Origin: Clostridia bacterium
GTDB taxonomy: Bacteria; Bacillota; Clostridia; Oscillospirales; CAG-272
Length of the DNA: 41,974 nucleotides
Reading direction: 5' to 3'
NCBI GenBank assembly: GCA_017508425.1
Contig: JAFVYZ010000015.1
Location: forward strand, 1-41,974
Shown: positions 25,734 through 34,173 of the stretch, piece after piece
How the letters are laid out: every line of letters starts with the position of its first letter
How positions within the stretch are numbered: the first letter of the stretch is position 1
The notes under the pieces: model-generated
Databases searched by the model: none
Seen by the model: only the letters and a program-made list of their open reading frames with translations
Told to the model about the DNA's origin: nothing
Translations under genes and position numbers: made by a program

Positions 25734-27473
25734 ATGCAGACGATTAAAAAACTGATTGCAGAAAAATTAAAAGAGGGGATCTTATCCCTTGGCGCACCTG
25801 AGGCGCCTGAGGTGGCCGACCTTTCCACCATGCTTGAATATCCGCCCGATGAAAATATGGGCGACCTCGCGCTCCCTTGCTTTAAGCTCTCGCGCACGCT
25901 TCGTCGCGCGCCTGTGCAGATCGCGGCGGCACTCGCCGATTGCCTTGGCGACACCGTGTGCGTTGAAAAGGCCGAGGCGGTAAACGGGTATCTTAATATC
26001 ACCGTTTCCAAGGAATATCTTATTAGCAACGTCCTTTCGGGTATCCTCGCGGCGGGCGAAAAATACGGCTCATCCGAGGTTGGTCGCGGCAAGACCGTTG
26101 TGCTTGACTATTCGTCTCCGAACGTTGCCAAGCCCTTCCATATCGGGCATCTTGGCACGACCGTGATCGGTCATGCCCTCAAAAAGCTGCACGAGTTCCA
26201 CGGCTACGAGTGTGTTGGCATCAACTACCTTGGTGACTGGGGCACGCAGTTCGGCAAGCTCATCGTTGCCTACAAAAGGTGGGGCAACAAGGAGATGATC
26301 GAGCAGGGCGGCATTGACAAGCTCGTGGAGCTCTACGTGAAGATCAATAACGCGATTTCGGGTAACGCCGAGCAGGGCATCGAGGCTGATCCCGCCCTCG
26401 GTGACGCGGCACGCGCCGAGTTCAAAAAGCTTGAGGACGGCGACGAGGAAAATCTCGCACTGTGGCGTTGGTTTATCGATATCAGCCTTGCCGAGTACGA
26501 AAAGACCTACAAGCAGCTCGGTATCACGTTTGACAGCTACAAGGGCGAGAGCTTTTATACCGATAAAATGCCCGCTGAGGTCGCGAAGCTCCGCGATAAG
26601 GGGCTTCTCAAGATCGATGACGGTGCTTCCATCGTTGATCTCGAGCCCTACGGTATGCCCCCGTGCTTGATCCTGAAGCGCGACGGCTCAACGCTGTACC
26701 CCACGCGTGACATCGCCGCCGCCGTGTACCGTAAAAACACTTACGACTTTGACAAGGCAATCTACGTCACGTCCGCAGGGCAGAGCCTGCACTTTGCACA
26801 GTGGTTCAAGGTCGTGGAGCTGATGGGCTACGACTGGCACGAAAAATTGGTGCACGTGCCCTACGGTACGGTCAGCATCAACGGTGCAAAGCTTGCAACG
26901 CGCACGGGTAACGTGGTGCTCTTGAAGGATCTGTTCCGCGCCGCGATCGAGGAGGTCAGCGCCATTATGACCGAGAAGAACCCCGATATTGAAAACAAAG
27001 CGGAGATCGCCGAGGCTGTCGGTGTTGGCGCGATCGTCTTTTATTACCTCTCGAACAGCCGTATTAAGGACATTAACTTTGTCATGGAGGATGCCCTCAA
27101 TTTTGACGGCAACACCGGCCCTTACGTGCAATATACCTACGCGCGTACCTGCTCGGTCTTGCGCCGTGCCGAGGGTGAGGGGGACAGCGCCCCGCTTGCC
27201 ATCACCGCACCCGACGAGGCGGCGCTCCTTAAGGTGCTTGCCAAGTTCCCCGAGCGCGTCAGTGCCGCCATTGCGGATTATGAGCCCTCGGTCATTACAC
27301 GTTATATCCTTGACGTGTCAGCGGCGTTTAACCGCTTTTATCATAACTGCCAGATCCTGAATGCCACCGATCCCGCCGTTCGCGCCACGCGCGTGGAGCT
27401 CACCCGTGCCACCAACGTGGTGCTCGGCAACGCATTTCCGCTGATCTGCCTCAAGAAAATGGAAAAAATTTAA
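25734..27473 (+). CDS. argS: arginyl-tRNA synthetase
   Basis: ArgS charges tRNA-Arg. The 579-residue class-I enzyme has the N-terminal Add-1 domain, the HIGH motif H136-I-G-H139 (SPNVAKPFHIGHL), and a KMSK-loop region in the divergent form common in this family (NGAKLATRTGNVV). The C-terminal anticodon-binding DALR domain contains QYTYARTCSVLRRAEG and ends PLICLKKMEKI. The ATG at 25734 is chosen because it follows AGAGGAA and begins at the conserved start; the frame is open further upstream but only inside pmbA. yebC follows after 17 bp. Confidence 0.96.
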   Translation: MQTIKKLIAEKLKEGILSLGAPEAPEVADLSTMLEYPPDENMGDLALPCFKLSRTLRRAPVQIAAALADCLGDTVCVEKAEAVNGYLNITVSKEYLISNVLSGILAAGEKYGSSEVGRGKTVVLDYSSPNVAKPFHIGHLGTTVIGHALKKLHEFHGYECVGINYLGDWGTQFGKLIVAYKRWGNKEMIEQGGIDKLVELYVKINNAISGNAEQGIEADPALGDAARAEFKKLEDGDEENLALWRWFIDISLAEYEKTYKQLGITFDSYKGESFYTDKMPAEVAKLRDKGLLKIDDGASIVDLEPYGMPPCLILKRDGSTLYPTRDIAAAVYRKNTYDFDKAIYVTSAGQSLHFAQWFKVVELMGYDWHEKLVHVPYGTVSINGAKLATRTGNVVLLKDLFRAAIEEVSAIMTEKNPDIENKAEIAEAVGVGAIVFYYLSNSRIKDINFVMEDALNFDGNTGPYVQYTYARTCSVLRRAEGEGDSAPLAITAPDEAALLKVLAKFPERVSAAIADYEPSVITRYILDVSAAFNRFYHNCQILNATDPAVRATRVELTRATNVVLGNAFPLICLKKMEKI

Positions 27474-27490
27474 TCTATAGGAGTAAAGAT

Positions 27491-28216
27491 ATGTCAGGAC
27501 ATAGCAAATGGGCGAATATTAAGCACAAAAAAGAAAAAACCGATGCACAAAAGGCAAAGGTGTTTACCAAGATCGGCAAGGAGATCGCCGTTGCCGTAAA
27601 GGCGGGCGGCGGCGACCCCAACTCGAACTCGAAACTGAGAGACCTCATTCAAAAGGCAAAATCCAACAACGTCCCCAACGACAATATTGAGCGCATCATC
27701 AAAAAGGCGATGGGCGCGCAGGGCGAGGATTACGAGGAAATTACTTATGAGGGCTACGGCCCCGGCGGTGTCGCGGTGATCGTGGAAACCACCACCGACA
27801 ACCGCAACCGCACGGCGGGGAACGTGCGTTCCTATTTTAACAAGTACCACGGTAATATGGGCACCTCGGGGTGCGTGTCGTTCCTGTTTGAGGAGAAGGG
27901 CGTCATTATCATAAATAATGAGGACGGCGACATCGACGAGGATAAGCTGATGGAAACCGCACTTGAAGCAGGTGCTGAGGACTTTGCCGCAGGGGATGGG
28001 GTGTTTGAGATCTACACCGTGGTCGATGACCTTTATGAGATCAAGGAAGCACTCGAAGCCGCAAAATACCCGATCCTGTCGGCAGAAAAGGATAAGATCG
28101 CCTCGACATCGGTTGAGCTTACAAACCCCGACGACATCAAGTTTATGGGGCTTCTTATCGACATGCTTGAGGATGACGATGATGTGATGAACGTGTATCA
28201 CAACTGGGATAACTAA
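27491..28216 (+). CDS. yebC: YebC/PmpR family translation/transcription factor
   Basis: A 241-residue member of the YebC family. It begins with the universal MSGHSKWANIKHKKEKTDAQ motif and contains IERIIKKAMGA and EGYGPGGVAVIVE. These proteins were first called transcription regulators and are now also linked to relief of ribosome stalling at proline runs. The C-terminal part is acidic (EDDDD). The ATG follows TAGGAG. It is the last gene before a strong convergent terminator. The molecular role in this organism is not shown by sequence. Confidence 0.95.
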   Translation: MSGHSKWANIKHKKEKTDAQKAKVFTKIGKEIAVAVKAGGGDPNSNSKLRDLIQKAKSNNVPNDNIERIIKKAMGAQGEDYEEITYEGYGPGGVAVIVETTTDNRNRTAGNVRSYFNKYHGNMGTSGCVSFLFEEKGVIIINNEDGDIDEDKLMETALEAGAEDFAAGDGVFEIYTVVDDLYEIKEALEAAKYPILSAEKDKIASTSVELTNPDDIKFMGLLIDMLEDDDDVMNVYHNWDN

Positions 28217-28220
28217 ATTT

Positions 28221-28253
28221 AAAAAGAGCTTCGGCACAGCCGAAGCTCTTTTT
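28221..28253. terminator. bidirectional terminator, 15-bp stem
   Basis: AAAAAGAGCTTCGGC (28221-28235) pairs perfectly with 28239-28253 around ACA. It separates yebC from the convergent ABC exporter genes. Confidence 0.93.
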
Positions 28254-28255
28254 GT

Positions 28256-30022
28256 TTATGCTTTTGCAAATTGACTTTCGTAAAGCACCTTATAAAAGCC
28301 GTCCTGTTGAAGGAGCGCGTCGTGCGTGCCTTGCTCAACGATGTTGCCGTCACGCATCACAAGGATCAGGTCGCTCTCGCGAATGGTCGAGAGGCGGTGC
28401 GCCACCACAAAGCTGGTGCGCCCCGCAGTCAGCTTCGCAAACGCTTTTTGAATGCGGATCTCGGTGCGCGTGTCGATCGACGAGGTTGCCTCGTCAAGGA
28501 TCAGCAGGGGCGGTGTCAAGAGCATCAAGCGGCTGATGCACAGCAGCTGCTTTTGCCCTTGCGAGAGGGACCCACCCCCCTCGCCGAGCACGGTGTCGTA
28601 CCCCTCGGGCAAGCGCTTGATAAAGCTGTGTGCGTGCGCCGCCTTTGCGGCGGCAACGATCTCCTCGTCGGTGGCATCGGGCTTCGCGAACGCGATGTTT
28701 TCGCGCACCGTACCCGCGAAAAGCACGGTATCCTGCAGTACCATACCGATCGACTCACGCAGGCTCCTTCGCGTCATATCGCGAATATCCACGCCGTCGA
28801 TGCGGATCGCACCCTCATTGACGTCGTAAAAGCGCATTAAAAGGTTGATCACCGTGGTTTTGCCGCACCCCGTGGGGCCCACGATCGCCACGCGCTCGCC
28901 GGGCGAAACGCGCACGTTCATGTGCTCGATAAGGGGCTTTTTGGGGGTATAGGAGAAGGATACGTCGGCAAATTCCACCGCGCCCTTCGGGGCGGTGAGC
29001 ACGGCGGCATCCGTCTTGTCGGGGGTCTCCGTCGGGGCGTCAAGCACCTCGAAAATGCGCGCGGCGCAGGCAAGCGCATTTTGCAGCTCTGTGACGACCC
29101 CCGAGATCTCATTAAAGGGCTTTGTGTATTGGTTGGCGTATGCGAGGAAGCACGAGAGCTCACCAACCGTAATCGCCGTGCCGCCGGAGCCAATGGCAAG
29201 CAGCGCCCCCGAAAGAGCCACGCCCGCATATACAAGGCTGTTGACAAAGCGCGTGGAGGGGTTGGTGATCGAGGAGAAGAAGGTGGCATCAAGCGACGCC
29301 TTGCGGTATTGCTCGTTAAGCTCGCCGAAGCGAGAGAGCATCACCTCTTGTTGTCCGAAGGCATACACCACCTTGTGTGAGCCAATGGCTTCCTCCATCA
29401 GTGCCGTTTGCTTGCCGCGAATTTCGCTTTGCTTTTTGAACATATGGTAGGTGCGCTTTGCAATAAAGGCGGCAACAAAGAGTGAAATGGGGGTAACGAG
29501 CACCACCACCAGCGTGATGCCGGGGTGGATAAAGAGCATAAACAGGAGCGTGCCGACGATGGTCATCACACCCGTGAAAAGCTGGGTAAAGCCAAGCAGT
29601 AGTCCGTCGGAGAACTGATCAACATCAGCGATGACGCGGCTGACGATATCGCCCGTTTTCCTCGTGTCAAGATAAGAGAAGGGCACCTTTTGCAAATGAC
29701 GGAAGGCGTCGTTTCGAATGTTGCGGACGATCCCAAAGGTCATTTTGTTGTTACAAACATTCATCAGCCACTGGAAAAGGGCGGTGGCGACAATGATGAG
29801 TGCGGCGGTTTTGAAGATCGTGAAAATGCCGTCAAAATCGACCGCACCTTCCGAAACGATCAGGTCAATGGCGTCGCCAATGAGGACAGGCAGCCAGAGC
29901 GTGAGGGCAACGGTGGCAAGGGATAACAGCAGGGAAAGGAAGAGATAAGCGCGATAACCCTTCAGATAGGAGAGCACACGGCGTGCCGTGCCCTTGGGGG
30001 CTTTGTTTTTGACCTTGCTCAT
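28256..30022 (-). CDS. ABC exporter half-transporter, catalytic-site subunit
   Basis: A 588-residue type-IV (B-family) ABC exporter subunit with six helices (residues 25-330) followed by the ATPase domain. Walker A is GPTGCGKT (382-389), the Q-loop is MVLQD, the signature is LSQGQ (486-490) and Walker B is LLILDE with catalytic E511 (DEATSSID). It overlaps its partner by 4 bp (ATGA). Together they form a heterodimer of the LmrCD/TmrAB kind, probably exporting lipids, drugs or peptides from the cytoplasm. The canonical Glu lies in this subunit. Its signature is the slightly variant LSQGQ. The substrate is unknown. Confidence 0.93.
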   Translation of the reverse strand: MSKVKNKAPKGTARRVLSYLKGYRAYLFLSLLLSLATVALTLWLPVLIGDAIDLIVSEGAVDFDGIFTIFKTAALIIVATALFQWLMNVCNNKMTFGIVRNIRNDAFRHLQKVPFSYLDTRKTGDIVSRVIADVDQFSDGLLLGFTQLFTGVMTIVGTLLFMLFIHPGITLVVVLVTPISLFVAAFIAKRTYHMFKKQSEIRGKQTALMEEAIGSHKVVYAFGQQEVMLSRFGELNEQYRKASLDATFFSSITNPSTRFVNSLVYAGVALSGALLAIGSGGTAITVGELSCFLAYANQYTKPFNEISGVVTELQNALACAARIFEVLDAPTETPDKTDAAVLTAPKGAVEFADVSFSYTPKKPLIEHMNVRVSPGERVAIVGPTGCGKTTVINLLMRFYDVNEGAIRIDGVDIRDMTRRSLRESIGMVLQDTVLFAGTVRENIAFAKPDATDEEIVAAAKAAHAHSFIKRLPEGYDTVLGEGGGSLSQGQKQLLCISRLMLLTPPLLILDEATSSIDTRTEIRIQKAFAKLTAGRTSFVVAHRLSTIRESDLILVMRDGNIVEQGTHDALLQQDGFYKVLYESQFAKA

Positions 30023-31749
30023 ACCATCACCCCCTCACTGCCAAATTGCGATTCGTGGATCTCGCGGTAAATAGGACACGCAGTCATCAGCTCGTCGTGC
30101 GTGCCGATCCCGACTGCCACACCGTCGTCAAGCACCACGATGCGATCGGCGTGCGAGAGCGACGCTGTGCGCTGGGATACGATAAAGACCGTCGGGTGGT
30201 AGGGGAGTGCGGCAATGGCTTTTCGCAGCGCCGCATCGGTTGCGTAGTCAAGGGCTGAAGCACTGTCGTCAAGTATCAGGATCTCGGGGCGGCGGCAAAG
30301 GGCGCGCGCGACTGTCAGGCGTTGCTTTTGACCGCCCGAGAGGTTGCGTCCGCCTTGCTCGATGACGAAATCAAGCCCACCCTCCTTTTCTTCTACAAAG
30401 GAAAGTGCTTGCGCGGCAAGGAGAGCCTCGCGGCAGTCCTCGTCGGTGGCATTTTCGTTGCCAAAGCGCAGGTTATCCCGCACCGTTCCCGCAAACAGCT
30501 CGGCCTTTTGCGGCACAATGCCGATCTTGGCGCGAAGGTCTTGGGGATTCTCGTAGGTGCGAACGTCGCGCCCACCGACCAGTACCGCTCCTTCGCTGAC
30601 GTCGTAAAGACGGGGAATGAGGGATACCAGCGATGATTTGCCTGAGCCCGTGCCGCCGATGATACCAACGGTTTCCCCCGGCTTTGCGGCAAAGGAAATG
30701 TTCAAAAGGGCCTTGTCGGCGTTCTCGTGATAGGAGAGCGACACGTTTTTAAACTCCACGGCGTTGGTGCCGTCTTCGGCCCTGCACTCCTCGTGAACGG
30801 GCAGACCCGTGGGGGTGGCAAAGATGGCGCGGATGCGCGAGCCCGAGGCCACCGCTTTGGTGATCAAAATGATGAAGTTTGCCATTTTGATCAGCTCAAT
30901 TAAGATCTGCGACATGTAGTTGTACAGCGCCACCACCTCGCCCTGCGAGAGGTTGCCCGCGTTTACCTGCACGCCACCGCGCCAGATAATGACGAGAATG
31001 GAGATGTTGATAATAACGTAGGTGAGGGGATTGAGCAGGGCGGAGAAGCGCCCCGTCACGCGTTGCAGATGTGTAAGCTCTTGGTTGGTCTTGGTAAATT
31101 CGGCAATGCTCTCGTCCTCACGCACAAAGGCACGGACAACGCGCGCGCCCGTAATCGTTTCTCTTGTGCGGCCAAGGACTGCGTCAAGCTTTGCCTGTAC
31201 GCGTCGGAACATCGGGATGCTGATGAGCATAATACCAAAGATCACGATCGAGAGGGCAGGGATCGTCACCACAAAGGTGAGCGCCGCCGAGGGGGATACG
31301 GTAAAGGCCATGATCATGGCACCGAATACGATAAAGGGGGAGCGCAAGAACAAGCGGAGTACCAAATTGGTCGCCGTTTGGATTTGGTTGACGTCGGCTG
31401 TGGTGCGTGAAAGCAGGGTAGCGGTGCCGAAACGGTCGGTGCTCGCGTGCGAAAGACCGCCGATGTGGGCAAACAGGGCATAGCGCAGGTCGGTGGCCAT
31501 ACCGACGGCCGCCTTGGCCGAAAAATATTGTGCGGTGATCGAGCAGGCAAGGCCCACCACGCCAAGCAGCACCATGATGCCGCAGCGCTTTAAAATGTAG
31601 GTACTGTTGCCGGTTTTGATGCCCGTGTCAATGATGTCGGCCACCACGAGGGGAATGAAAAGCTCAAATAGAGCCTCAAGCATTTTAAAAAGGGGGCCTA
31701 AGACCGCCTCGCGCCGATAACCTTTGATAAATCCGAGAATTTTGGGCAC
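30019..31749 (-). CDS. ABC exporter half-transporter, degenerate-site subunit
   Basis: The 576-residue partner of the downstream subunit, with six membrane helices in 15-305 and an ATPase domain after 330. Walker A is GGTGSGKS (365-372), the signature LSGGQ (470-474) is canonical, but the catalytic Glu after Walker B is Asp (LILDDSASALD, D495). In heterodimeric exporters this marks the non-hydrolysing site. It starts with GTG at 31749 behind AAAGGAG; the promoter is 30-58 bp upstream. First gene of the two-gene operon. Confidence 0.93.
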   Translation of the reverse strand: MPKILGFIKGYRREAVLGPLFKMLEALFELFIPLVVADIIDTGIKTGNSTYILKRCGIMVLLGVVGLACSITAQYFSAKAAVGMATDLRYALFAHIGGLSHASTDRFGTATLLSRTTADVNQIQTATNLVLRLFLRSPFIVFGAMIMAFTVSPSAALTFVVTIPALSIVIFGIMLISIPMFRRVQAKLDAVLGRTRETITGARVVRAFVREDESIAEFTKTNQELTHLQRVTGRFSALLNPLTYVIINISILVIIWRGGVQVNAGNLSQGEVVALYNYMSQILIELIKMANFIILITKAVASGSRIRAIFATPTGLPVHEECRAEDGTNAVEFKNVSLSYHENADKALLNISFAAKPGETVGIIGGTGSGKSSLVSLIPRLYDVSEGAVLVGGRDVRTYENPQDLRAKIGIVPQKAELFAGTVRDNLRFGNENATDEDCREALLAAQALSFVEEKEGGLDFVIEQGGRNLSGGQKQRLTVARALCRRPEILILDDSASALDYATDAALRKAIAALPYHPTVFIVSQRTASLSHADRIVVLDDGVAVGIGTHDELMTACPIYREIHESQFGSEGVMV

Positions 31750-31778
31750 GGTATCACTCCTTTCCTGAAGCTTCCATT

Positions 31779-31807
31779 AGTATAACATAAAAAGTACAAC
31801 TATTCAA
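31779..31807 (-). promoter_or_regulatory. ABC exporter promoter
   Basis: On the minus strand TTGAAT (plus 31802-31807) and TATACT (plus 31779-31784) are 17 bp apart. Confidence 0.7.
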
Positions 31808-31847
31808 GTGTGAGGCGTGCCGAGCGTAAGTATTTTTTTAAAAAAAC

Positions 31848-31875
31848 TTGAAAAATACCGTAAAAGGTGTATAAT
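31848..31875 (+). promoter_or_regulatory. mrp promoter
   Basis: TTGAAA (31848-31853) and TATAAT (31870-31875) with a 16-bp spacer, divergent from the ABC exporter promoter. Confidence 0.7.
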
Positions 31876-31928
31876 AGTAAAGGATAATACGCCAAAATGG
31901 GAGAAACGCCCCATGGAAAGGAAAAAAT

Positions 31929-32762
31929 ATGTCGGAATGCACGCATAATTGCAGCTCCTGCTCGAGTGCTGATTGCAGCTCTCGCAAGCCCGAGCCCAAG
32001 GATACTTTACACGAGAAAAGCAAGGTCGGTAAGATCATCGGTGTCATCAGCGGAAAGGGCGGTGTCGGCAAATCCACCGTCAGCACCTTGCTTGCTGTTG
32101 CCCTGCAACGCCAAGGCTATCGCGTCGGCATTTTGGATGCCGATATCACCGGTCCCTCCATCCCTAAGGCCTTTGGCCTGAAATCCGGAACCGTTGAGGG
32201 GGATGAAAACGGTCTTTACCCGGCCAAAACGGCCACGGGCATTGAGGTCGTATCGCTGAATCTTTTGCTCCCCGATGAGACCAGCCCCGTGATTTGGCGC
32301 GGCCCTGTCATTGCCGGTACCGTCAAGCAGTTTTATACCGACGTGATTTGGGATAACATTGATTACCTCATCGTTGATTGCCCTCCCGGCACGGGCGACG
32401 TGCCCTTGACGGTTTTTCAGACCTTTCAGCTTAACGGCGTCGTCATTGTCAGCAGCCCGCAGGAGCTGGTGGCGATGATCGTCAAAAAGGCCGCCAATAT
32501 GGCCAATATGATGAATGTACCCGTGCTTGGCTTGGTGGAGAATATGAGCTTTGTCCGTTGCCCCGATTGCGGCAAGGAAATCAAGCTGTTTGGCGAGAGC
32601 CGCATCGATGCGGTAGCGGCAGAGTTCGGGTATCCCGTGCTCGCCAAGCTCGCCATCGACCCCGCGATCGCCGCGCTCGTCGATGCCGGCAGGGTTGAGG
32701 AGCTCGCCGAAAATCCCATGGCCGACGCGGCTGGGAATATTGCAAAGGCATTGGCAAAATAA
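31929..32762 (+). CDS. Mrp/NBP35-type Fe-S carrier P-loop ATPase
   Basis: A 277-residue ParA-like ATPase of the Mrp/ApbC/NBP35 group, which builds and hands over Fe-S clusters. In B. subtilis the relative SalA acts in regulation. It has the deviant Walker A GKGGVGKS (42-49), switch region DADITGPSIPK and Walker B YLIVDCPPGTGD. The cluster-binding pair C211-P-D-C214 is near the C-terminus. An added N-terminal segment has C4, C8, C11 and C16 (CTHNCSSCSSADC), an NBP35-like second cluster site. The ATG follows AAAGGA. Single-gene unit with its own promoter and terminator. Confidence 0.92.
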   Translation: MSECTHNCSSCSSADCSSRKPEPKDTLHEKSKVGKIIGVISGKGGVGKSTVSTLLAVALQRQGYRVGILDADITGPSIPKAFGLKSGTVEGDENGLYPAKTATGIEVVSLNLLLPDETSPVIWRGPVIAGTVKQFYTDVIWDNIDYLIVDCPPGTGDVPLTVFQTFQLNGVVIVSSPQELVAMIVKKAANMANMMNVPVLGLVENMSFVRCPDCGKEIKLFGESRIDAVAAEFGYPVLAKLAIDPAIAALVDAGRVEELAENPMADAAGNIAKALAK

Positions 32763-32766
32763 AATC

Positions 32767-32797
32767 AAAGCGGCAAAGGCTACCTTTGCCGCTTTTT
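32767..32797 (+). terminator. rho-independent terminator after mrp
   Basis: AAAGCGGCAAAGG (32767-32779) pairs with CCTTTGCCGCTTT (32783-32795), loop CTA, then T's. Confidence 0.92.
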
Positions 32798-32829
32798 GCT
32801 TTCCTAAATAGAATATTTTGCGCAAACCC

Positions 32830-32871
32830 TTGCAATCGGCCGCTTTTTCGTGTAAAATAATAGTATTATTT
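32830..32871 (+). promoter_or_regulatory. promoter of the M16-lgt-folD operon with AT palindrome
   Basis: TTGCAA (32830-32835) and TAAAAT (32853-32858) are 17 bp apart. A perfect AAATAATA-G-TATTATTT palindrome (32855-32871) starts in the -10 box and covers the expected transcription start; it might be an operator or merely AT-rich sequence. Confidence 0.6.
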
Positions 32872-32889
32872 TGAAAGGAGAGAGAGACA

Positions 32890-34173
32890 GTGACCCCTCA
32901 ATTTTTGTCGGTCGGTCGGTACGGTAAGCTGATATATCTTCAAACCGACCGCTTCAAAAGCGAGCTGCTCTCGCTTTCCTTTGCCGTACCGCTTACCGTC
33001 CAAGCCGCGCAACAAAATGCTATGGTCGTGGCCCTCTCGCGCCGCGGCACCAAGACCTACCCTTCGCAGGCGGCGCTCAACCGCAAGCTGGATCTTTTGT
33101 ATTCCACCGCCATTTCTACCGCCAACCGCCGTATGGGTGATATGCAAATGCTCACCTTTACCGCCGATTTTCTCGGCGCCGATTACGTGGGGGGCGGCAA
33201 GGGGCTTTTGCCCGAGGTCGTGTCGGTTCTTGGGGAATTGGTAGGGCAACCGTTTTTCGATGCCACAGGGCAGTACCCGGCCGACGTTGTCAGCAGTGAA
33301 AAGCAGGTGCTGCGCGATGCCATCCGTGCCGAGATCAACAATCCGCGTGCATTGGCGGGGGCCGGCGCACGCAAGCTTCTTTGCAAGGGCGAGCCGTACG
33401 GCCTGTCCCTCATCGGCTCCAAGGATACCGTTGATGCGCTCACCCCCGAGGTGCTCGCTTGTCGTTATCGTGCCTTGCTTTCGGAGATCGCCCCGGTTTT
33501 TTCTTACGTTGGTAAAGCCTCTGCCGCTGAGGTGGTCGCTTTGCTTGAATCGACCTTTTCCTTCCTCGATAAGGCCCCTGCCTCTTATGCCGCCGACCTG
33601 CACGCCCACGTGGGCGAGGTGCGTCGGGGGACGCGCTTGATGCCGTTGCAGCAGGGCAAGCTTTCGCTTGGATTTCGCACCGATATCGCACCCAACGACC
33701 CCTTGGCTCCGGCATTGATGCTTGCAAATGAGATCTTTGGCGGCTCCCCGGCCTCAAAGCTTTTTTTGAACGTGCGTGAAAAGCGCTCGCTTTGTTATCA
33801 TTGCAGCTCGGCGCTTGACCTTTACAAGGGCGTTCTTTTTGCCGGTAGCGGCATCAAGAGCGAAAACCGTGCGGTAACCGAGGAGGCCATGCTTCTTGAA
33901 TTTGCGGCACTGCAGCGTGGGGAGATCAGCGACATCGAGCTTCACGCTGCGAAAAAGGCTCTTTCGAACAACTACCGTACGGCACAGGATAACCCGGCGG
34001 TGTTATCGCGCTTTTACACAGGACGCACCCTCGCCGGTGCTCCCGTTTCTCTTGAGGATTGGCGTACAAGAATGGAGAATACTACGCGCGAAGAGGTGAT
34101 GGAGGCCGCCAACCGCATCCGTCTTGGCTCGGTTTATTTTATCGAAGGCACGGGCGAAGGAGGGGAAGAGTGA
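32890..34173 (+). CDS. M16-family peptidase-like protein, YfmF-type (inactive)
   Basis: A 427-residue protein of the M16 (pitrilysin-like) fold without the HxxEH zinc motif, so probably not catalytic. It is paired with an active M16 protein next door. In Bacillus the corresponding YfmF/YfmH (also written YmfF/YmfH) pair is linked to 5-aminopentanol modification of elongation factor P. The C-terminal half keeps the family pattern (NEIFGGSPASKLFLNVREKRSLCYHCSS). Start GTG at 32890 follows GAAAGGAG. It ends overlapping the next gene by one base (TGATG). Whether EF-P is modified this way here is inference. Confidence 0.85.
   Translation: MTPQFLSVGRYGKLIYLQTDRFKSELLSLSFAVPLTVQAAQQNAMVVALSRRGTKTYPSQAALNRKLDLLYSTAISTANRRMGDMQMLTFTADFLGADYVGGGKGLLPEVVSVLGELVGQPFFDATGQYPADVVSSEKQVLRDAIRAEINNPRALAGAGARKLLCKGEPYGLSLIGSKDTVDALTPEVLACRYRALLSEIAPVFSYVGKASAAEVVALLESTFSFLDKAPASYAADLHAHVGEVRRGTRLMPLQQGKLSLGFRTDIAPNDPLAPALMLANEIFGGSPASKLFLNVREKRSLCYHCSSALDLYKGVLFAGSGIKSENRAVTEEAMLLEFAALQRGEISDIELHAAKKALSNNYRTAQDNPAVLSRFYTGRTLAGAPVSLEDWRTRMENTTREEVMEAANRIRLGSVYFIEGTGEGGEE

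Noticed and set aside
26878-26930. Missing KMSK motif in ArgS
   Set aside because: Many arginyl-tRNA synthetases lack a standard KMSK; this is normal in the family.
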